From: Schistosoma haematobium
Taxonomy: Eukaryota; Platyhelminthes; Trematoda; Strigeidida; Schistosomatidae
DNA: 64,000 nucleotides
Direction: 5' to 3'
NCBI RefSeq assembly: GCF_000699445.3
Contig: NC_067200.1
Span: forward strand, 19,395,003-19,459,002
Below are positions 58,230-64,000 of the stretch, one piece after another; the first letter of the stretch is position 1, and every line of letters starts with the position of its first letter. The notes under the pieces were generated by a model. That model did no database searches, had not been told where the DNA came from, and saw only the letters and a list, made by a program, of their open reading frames with translations. Position numbers and translations under genes: made by a program.

Positions 58230-58322
58230 TGGAATAACATGATGACCGACGCATATCACAGTAATGAATTGGATATGAATGTTTCTTTTATAAAAAAATT
58301 TAATAGATCATTTAAAGAATAA
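58230..58322 (+). CDS. Micro-exon gene, terminal exon
   Basis: After TTTCTTTCTTTTATCAACAG the exon opens in phase 0 and encodes 30 residues: WNNMMTDAYHSNELD, MNVSFIKKFNRSFKE, then TAA. The last half is basic and amphipathic. NVS is a possible N-glycosylation site. AATAAA overlaps the stop codon (58318-58323) and may be the poly-A signal, though such a short 3' UTR would be unusual and a downstream signal is possible. An ATG-started frame covering this region from 58140 is an artefact of reading through the intron. Confidence 0.65.
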   Translation, partial: WNNMMTDAYHSNELDMNVSFIKKFNRSFKE

Positions 58323-58439
58323 ATACAAATTGCTAATTGATGGCTACAACCGAATTCTTTGGTGAATAGTTCAACACATCATAATGATCAGAGAGGGAGT
58401 TTTAGGGATACTATAGTAATTTAGTAATTGAATTTATGC

Positions 58440-58745
58440 GTCAATTGAAGTTAGACCATCATGAAAAACCTGAAAGCACTGTATGACCGTTTCGACCTGG
58501 TACGGGAGTTCAACAGGGTCTGTTGTGAGATAGACAATGGTAGACGATGATCCAATTTCGAGAATTGGTTGAAGTTAGACATTAACACCATCAGATACCG
58601 GTTTAGTAATCTAAAGTTTAAGTGTTCGCGAGCGAGACCGATAAAACGAGGTTTCGGATCCTGTGAGCGGGATCGTGGATACCCACTGCTGAGTAGTCCT
58701 ATACTAGGACGAAACAGTCATTCAGTACTTTCAGGTTTTGTGATA
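58440..58745. repeat. SINE-A pair, head to head
   Basis: A 3' piece on the minus strand (58440-58520) abuts a plus-strand copy (58510-58745) whose hammerhead reads CTGAGTA and has ATT at the cleavage site, both disabling. Confidence 0.65.
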
Positions 58746-58764
58746 TATATGTCAATATCGAATG

Positions 58765-59000
58765 AATCCTCAGAAGATGCACATATGCCAATAAGAGGCT
58801 GATCAAATTCAGTCCTAACATAAGTGAATAACACGATGGCGGTTGTAGCGAACAATACTGGCTTCGAGTCCCAAAGTCAATATCAACTCTTAGATGCAGG
58901 TACATCAATCTGACGAGTCTCAAATAGAACGAACTACGCGTCATCGACTCTTTTACGAGTCATTAGCCATCTTTACTTATACTTGTGTTTTGTTACTAGC
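58765..59000 (+). repeat. SINE-B, unit end plus unit start
   Basis: CATATGCCAATAAGAGGCTG (unit 3' end) runs directly into a tRNA part and a hammerhead with GAAAC changed to GAACT. The same tandem logic as the dimers. Confidence 0.7.
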
Positions 59001-59044
59001 TAACCGAATTCATCGATTGAATATCAGCTAATATTCACAGATAG

Positions 59045-59285
59045 ATGAATAGGACATACATTGAAGAAATCATCAAATGGCATCACAAGGCAAGCTTTAA
59101 GTTGAAATCTTGAAAAGGAAGAATAATGAACACATTGCGTCGTGATTTAGAAATAGTCATGAAAAGAATGAATAGCAACTGGAAACAACTGAAAAGGATT
59201 GCACATGATAGAGTCCGATGAAGAATGCTGGTAGACAGTCTATGCTCCTCCATGAGGAGTAACAGTCTGAAGTAAGTAAGTAAAT
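59045..59285 (+). pseudogene. RTE-like LINE 3' end, short
   Basis: About 240 bp of decayed RTE C-terminal sequence (TGAATAGCAACTGG region), 3' UTR CTATGCTCCTCCATGAGGAG and an AAGTAAGTAAGTAAA tail. Confidence 0.75.
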
Positions 59286-59679
59286 ACATGTATAATTAAT
59301 AGATCGATTGCAGAAAATGATAGAAAAAACGTCGTCCTTCATAAGCTCAACTTATTGAAGACGATCAATTAATATTCAGGGAATTTTTCTAATCTAACTT
59401 CCATGACATCATTCAGATAACATAATCAATATCTTTATCTGACAATAGTTTACATGGAAATTAGAGAGTATCACGTGCATGATCAATAAACGATGGTAGA
59501 CTGTAGTTACTAATAACCACACACACACCCCTCGAAAAAATTAATCGATAGGAATTCATCACAGTTAGAATGGTAAATGATTGACACTTGATTCACCTTA
59601 ATAAAGTTGTCTGTTTTCCACTAAACTCCATGTATTATGATTATACACTCGTTCAAACAGTTAAGCAATGTGGTGTATG

Positions 59680-59935
59680 TTATTGACGTTTTCGATAGAT
59701 ATAAATAGTATTTATCATCAATGAGAAGTGAAACATCTAGCAGTAAAAGGTTGAGAAGTGTAGTGTGAGCTACTTATATTCACATAAGTAGTATATAATG
59801 ATTGTCAGGAATAGAGTGTATTTCAGTAGAAGATCGACAAAGAAAAGATGAGAACGGAAATCAATTGGTGTGAAAATGTAAGAACAATCAAGTCTGAGAC
59901 GATTAACTGATATTTGCAAAATGTAACTGTTGAGT
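59680..59935. repeat. Repeat family F, part
   Basis: CTACTTATATTCACATAAG palindrome, AGATCGACAAAGAAAAG and AGTCTGAGACGATTAACTG blocks. Confidence 0.6.
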
Positions 59936-59937
59936 CG

Positions 59938-60288
59938 GCTTTCGGAGAACTTCACTGGAGCCTCTAGAGGCCCAAATGGAGCCGAAAAGTCCTAGCCAGT
60001 CACAGCACGATGGAGCATTCTAGAATTCCAAAGTGGCGTGCTACTATTGGTCAGTGGCATAATATGTCTCTAACGGATTGGCTGAAATATGATGTTGATT
60101 TAACAAACGCTAACATTTATAAATACCCATGATTTTCTGTACAAGAACGAACCTTAGAGTAAAGTATTTCTCTTATACATTGCGTCTTCTCTCTGGTGTT
60201 CAAGTCGCTGTGTAGTTCTAGCTTGCGGGTTATCAGAATAGCTTAGGAATCGAATATAGCGTTCAATCGACAAGACTTATCAGTAACA
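59938..60288 (+). repeat. Dispersed repeat E, LTR-like
   Basis: The 351-bp unit from TGTTGAGTCGGC to CAGTAACA (TGTT/AACA ends). It carries CATTTATAAATACCC as a TATA-like element. No clear target duplication. Confidence 0.5.
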
Positions 60289-60794
60289 GTCTAGTTTGAG
60301 ACGATTTATGGACATTTTACAAATGAAGAATTTACTTCTTCAGAAGAACGATGAAAACTCTACGATCAAACCATCCAGATTAGAGAACAAAAGTTCATCG
60401 AAATTATCCAGCTGAGCTACAATAAAATCTTTTCCACTATCACTATATTGTTCTTAGATTTAACAAAGATGTTCCGTAATTTAATGCTCAAAAACACATT
60501 CGATTACTCTCACTTGTGTTCCCATTTACTACAGAAGATCGAGTCGAAAAGAGAACGACAAACACAGAATAATCGTTATGGCTTTTACATTTTACATTTA
60601 CAACTAGTTGTCTTTATCTATATTCTTGTTCATTACAATGATATTTGTACCAGTGAATGATGTATCAATGGATCTGAATTCAAAACATATGGATTCGAAC
60701 ACGGAAGTTGAATCCTATATCACAATGGATAGTCCATATGTATGTAAATGTAAACCATTCAAGATTTCACCATAGGGTTATGGAGATTATTAAG

Positions 60795-61160
60795 TCAATG
60801 ATTGACATCATGAACAGATTGAAATTAGACCACCATTGAAAACCTCGAAGTACTGGACGGCTGTTTCATCTGATTTTGCGAATCCACGATCTCGCCCACC
60901 GGATTCGAACCCAGGGCCTTCGGTTTGACATAGAGACCAGTATCTACCTCAGCATAATGGAAGATGGTCACGCAATCTTGTGGATTGTTTGAGGTTAGAC
61001 ATGAACACGATTGAATGCCAGCTCAGTGATCTAGTTATGTTAAGCGAGCAGGATCGTAGCTGGGCACTACTGAGGAGTCTCACAATAAGACGAAACGGCC
61101 ATTCAGTGTTTCCAGATCTTCAATAGTAGTTTAACATCAATCAATTCATGATCACAATCC
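60795..61160. repeat. SINE-A pair, head to head
   Basis: 60795-60935 is on the minus strand (box B-like GGGTTCGAATCCGG). 60960-61160 is on the plus strand with CTGAGGA and GAAAC kept, stem II GTCT/AGAC (a compensated pair), but ATT at the cleavage site and a mismatch at the base of stem I. Confidence 0.7.
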
Positions 61161-62230
61161 TTCAAGTCATTGACTATTCATTAAATCAATTAAAAGTACT
61201 AATTACTAAAATGAAATTAATTTAATGATTCAACTTCAACAGAAAAACAGAACAGAACAAAACAGAAAATGATCATTATCGAAAAAATCTTATCACAATT
61301 AATTTCACGGATAAAAATAATAATCCATTTGCACAAAATTCACATCTTGATGAAAACAAAAATGAAGAAAAAGATAAAAACAAAAAAACAAAAAAAGAAT
61401 AATAAAGTGTCATAGAAACAACTGTGATTTTATTGATTTTTCTAAGTTGTCATGGTAACCCCAATCCTTGTTTTAATAAATACCTAAAAATGAAAAAAAT
61501 AACCAAAAAAATAAAAAATAATAATAATTTTTTTTCGTTTATTTTTTAAATTTTGTTATCAAAGAAAAGATAAAATTTTAAATTTGGATTAAATCGGTTG
61601 AAATCTGTCGGAAGATCTAAGTGGTTTTAAGTCGGTTACCTAACGACATAGATAATAATTTGCAGTGTCGGTTATTATGTTAAACCTATATTACCACCAC
61701 TTTATTCTAGCTTTCGGACAACCCATTCTATTCATTCTCTACTTGAGTCATATTCTGACCATGTTATTTATTTGCTTATCAATCTTGACTGTTTTTATAT
61801 GAGCGGCACATGTGTGTGTACATTTCTTATCCCATTACTCATCACATGTCTGTAACTTACTTTTGTGTAACTATAAGTATTGATTAACGCTTGGTTAAAT
61901 GGGAGTTGGCTTACCAGCGATGTTCACTCTACGTCGTTTCTCTTCTCTCTATTTCATTCGCTTTATATACAAAATATGTATTCACAAGTACATTCTCGTT
62001 ATTCGACTTATGTAAATCCGTTATTGATCAACGCGATTTAAGTCGATGATTACTTACAAAGATAGGCGATCATAAACATTCATACAATCTAATTGGAGTC
62101 AGATCCACGGGACGCTAAAGTAGAGAGCCCTTTTGACAACATCGTTCGATCTAAACGACAACAAAATAACGGGCTTCCACATGATACTGAATATTGCTGA
62201 TGAATTCCATTAGGAAATGTATTATTTTGC
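61161..62230. other. No gene seen; A- and T-rich low complexity
   Basis: 61230-61600 is a run of A-rich then T-rich low-complexity sequence. The remainder is unique-looking with no supported exon. Confidence 0.5.
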
Positions 62231-62234
62231 TGGT

Positions 62235-62400
62235 ATGTTGCGGTATATATTCTATTGATGTTGATAGATATAAGTAGTATGTATCATTAGTGGAAAGTGA
62301 AATGTATAACAGTAGAAGAATAACCAAAAGTAAAGTAAAGAGAACAAGAATAGAGAATGATTGATGTGGGAACGAAGGAACAGTTTAGTCTGAAATGAAT
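62235..62400. repeat. Repeat family F, part
   Basis: ATATAAGTAGTATGTATCA and AATGATTGATGTGGGAACG blocks. Confidence 0.55.
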
Positions 62401-62534
62401 GATGTGTTGCATTACATTTCATGTTCTTGTTTGCTACTGTGTTGCCTAAACTGTCTAAAAAAGTATCAGGCCGTCATGTTACCTAAGCAACGAAATTTTT
62501 TGCGGTATTGTGGTATGAATTACTAAGACTCTTA

Positions 62535-63055
62535 TTAATTTATTTATTTGAACACGTAAGTATTGGTAGGAAGAGGGCATCGAATACATATGCGCTATAC
62601 AAGTCACTTGATTTATGTGTGAGTTGTGGTGTTGCCCGTATGCTTAGACCTAAGCACGTGGTTTTCTTAGGAGACCACATCCAGAGCCTTCGACCTAAAG
62701 GTCTGATCCACCAGGCAGTGGAGCAACGTAAGGAGATACAGTCCCATGTTGGCCGGTTATCAATAATTGGTTCATACTCCATTTGTTCTTTCAAGATCCT
62801 GGAGCCTATGTGTACGATTAGTTTGAAATGAGGGCTTTTCAGTTCCCTAGGTGAACCCTCCATGTCCGTCAACTCAGTTAAAGGCTAGGTTGTTCCCTTT
62901 TCGCCCTCTCATTTTCGTAAACAACACTCCTGTCGTGAGAAAGCAATCAGTAGGACTTCTTTGTAAGTAGCTATATACGCGTGGCCATATGAGGGCATTT
63001 CGAGAGGGAGAGGAGCTGACTGTCCTCACCTTCAGCCGTATCAGAGCATTTTGAT
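62535..63055 (-). repeat. Dispersed repeat family D
   Basis: Minus-strand copy with an AAATAAATAAAT tail at 62535-62550. The two 107-110 codon frames on opposite strands are not conserved in other copies. Confidence 0.75.
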
Positions 63056-63299
63056 CATCAGTCAGTTTGTATCATCACTAAATAGCTAAACACATATGAC
63101 ATTCTTCATTTTTCAATGATCAATTAACTGCATAATTCATACTAAAACATTTATGTAGTATATGTAACTATTACGTAACGAATGAAAACAACTGAATGAA
63201 CATTTGAAAGTACTTTTATCATAGATACAAGAAGTTAAAACTTAAATACCTATTTGATCAATGAAATATCTCAGCATAATACGCGATTTCATTTGTCTT

Positions 63300-63795
63300 T
63301 AACTGAGGAGACTCAGAGTAGGATGAAACCGTCGTTCAGTACTTCCAAGTTTTCTATGATGGTCTAACTTCAATTAACTCATGATCTCAATTATTTTTTA
63401 AAAAAAACTATAATATCCACAAAACCCTTTTCTGATAATAATAATCACATGCTAACTAATGACTGGCTTCAAGAAGTATTTCCTGAAGCTCTAGTAAGAA
63501 GTAATAATCAGTGGAATTTCAACCGGGTCTGTTGTGAGATAATGATAGACGGTAGCTAAATTTCATAGATTAATTGAAGTTAGACATTAACACCATTTTA
63601 GATGCTGGTTCATTGATCTAGATTGAAAGCGTTCGCATGCGAAATCGATAGATTCTGGAATCGAATCTTACGAGGTGTGATCATGGATGTGCACTGATGA
63701 GAAGTCCTACAATAAGACGAAACGGTTGTCTAGTGTTTCCAGGTGTTACCATGGTAGTCTAGCTTCAATCAACTTATGATTTCATCTATTAAAAA
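63300..63795 (+). repeat. SINE-A, 3' piece followed by a full decayed unit
   Basis: A 3' piece (63300-63395: ACTGAGGAGACTC, GTAGGATGAAACCG) is followed by TTCTGATAATAATAATCAC and a complete unit whose hammerhead reads CTGATGAGAAGTCC with GAAAC kept and stem I damaged. The order unit end then unit start is also seen in SINE-B and SINE-C. Confidence 0.65.
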
Positions 63796-64000
63796 TGACT
63801 AGAATATCCACAAAAACTCATTCGAATATCGATACTTAAATGATAAATAGTTTAGAGATAAAAAGGAAAAAAATTTTTTAACTTACCATAATTGGTAAAA
63901 CAGTGTACTTCAAATAGAAATCAGGTTAATAGTGCAGTTAAATAATAAATTCAATATAAAATGGATATGATAAGATGATAATTTATAAATGAACCAATCA

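Noticed and set aside
1..64000. tRNA genes at the many GGTTCGAATC-like box B sites
   Set aside because: Each site is the head of a SINE followed by a hammerhead block; none folds into a full cloverleaf with an acceptor stem as far as I can see.

Overview
The window is AT-rich, intron-bearing animal DNA packed with old transposable elements. The content points to a blood fluke (Trematoda, Schistosomatidae, probably Schistosoma or a close relative): tRNA-derived SINEs carrying hammerhead ribozymes of the Smalpha type, RTE-type LINE fragments ending in (GTAA)n, Penelope-like elements with a GIY-YIG nuclease domain, Merlin DNA transposons, and one gene with the architecture of a schistosome micro-exon gene (MEG). 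I saw no bacterial genes, CRISPR array, tRNA gene or rRNA gene. Species cannot be settled from the sequence alone.

Host genes are few and split by long introns. (1) 6857-9982 (+): two phase-matched exons of an Asn/Ser-rich protein, broken by three in-frame stops and one frameshift. (2) 25022-26258 (+): exons of a small type I membrane protein with a PSI-like cysteine-rich ectodomain, lying between two LTR-like repeats. (3) 32902-33090 (-): a clean terminal exon of an unrecognised protein. (4) 37125-37858 (-): one intact-looking terminal exon and one frameshifted exon that runs up to the end of a Merlin element. (5) 44325-58322 (+): a predicted micro-exon gene, with a signal-peptide exon, micro-exons of 34, 16, 18 and 18 nt and a final 93-nt exon. 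The phases agree throughout, every donor is GTAAGT, and the predicted product is about 84 residues.

The rest is mostly repeats. SINE-A, SINE-B (Smalpha-like) and SINE-C each have tRNA-like A/B boxes followed by a hammerhead core, and at least four copies keep all core residues. SINE-B and SINE-C are often arranged as dimers or as unit-end plus unit-start, with spacings of about 300 and 341 bp. Five RTE 3' ends and two 5' fragments, three Penelope-like copies from at least two lineages, two Merlin elements (one with a perfect 8-bp target duplication and a TTAGGG-like core, one with a recognisable transposase remnant), and four further dispersed families (D, E, F, G) account for much of the remainder.

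The two most interesting signals are the micro-exon gene, none of whose middle exons shows up as an open reading frame of useful length, and the co-residence of three hammerhead-bearing SINE families with tandem-unit structure. All micro-exons are predictions from splice signals and phase and would be confirmed or refuted by RNA reads.
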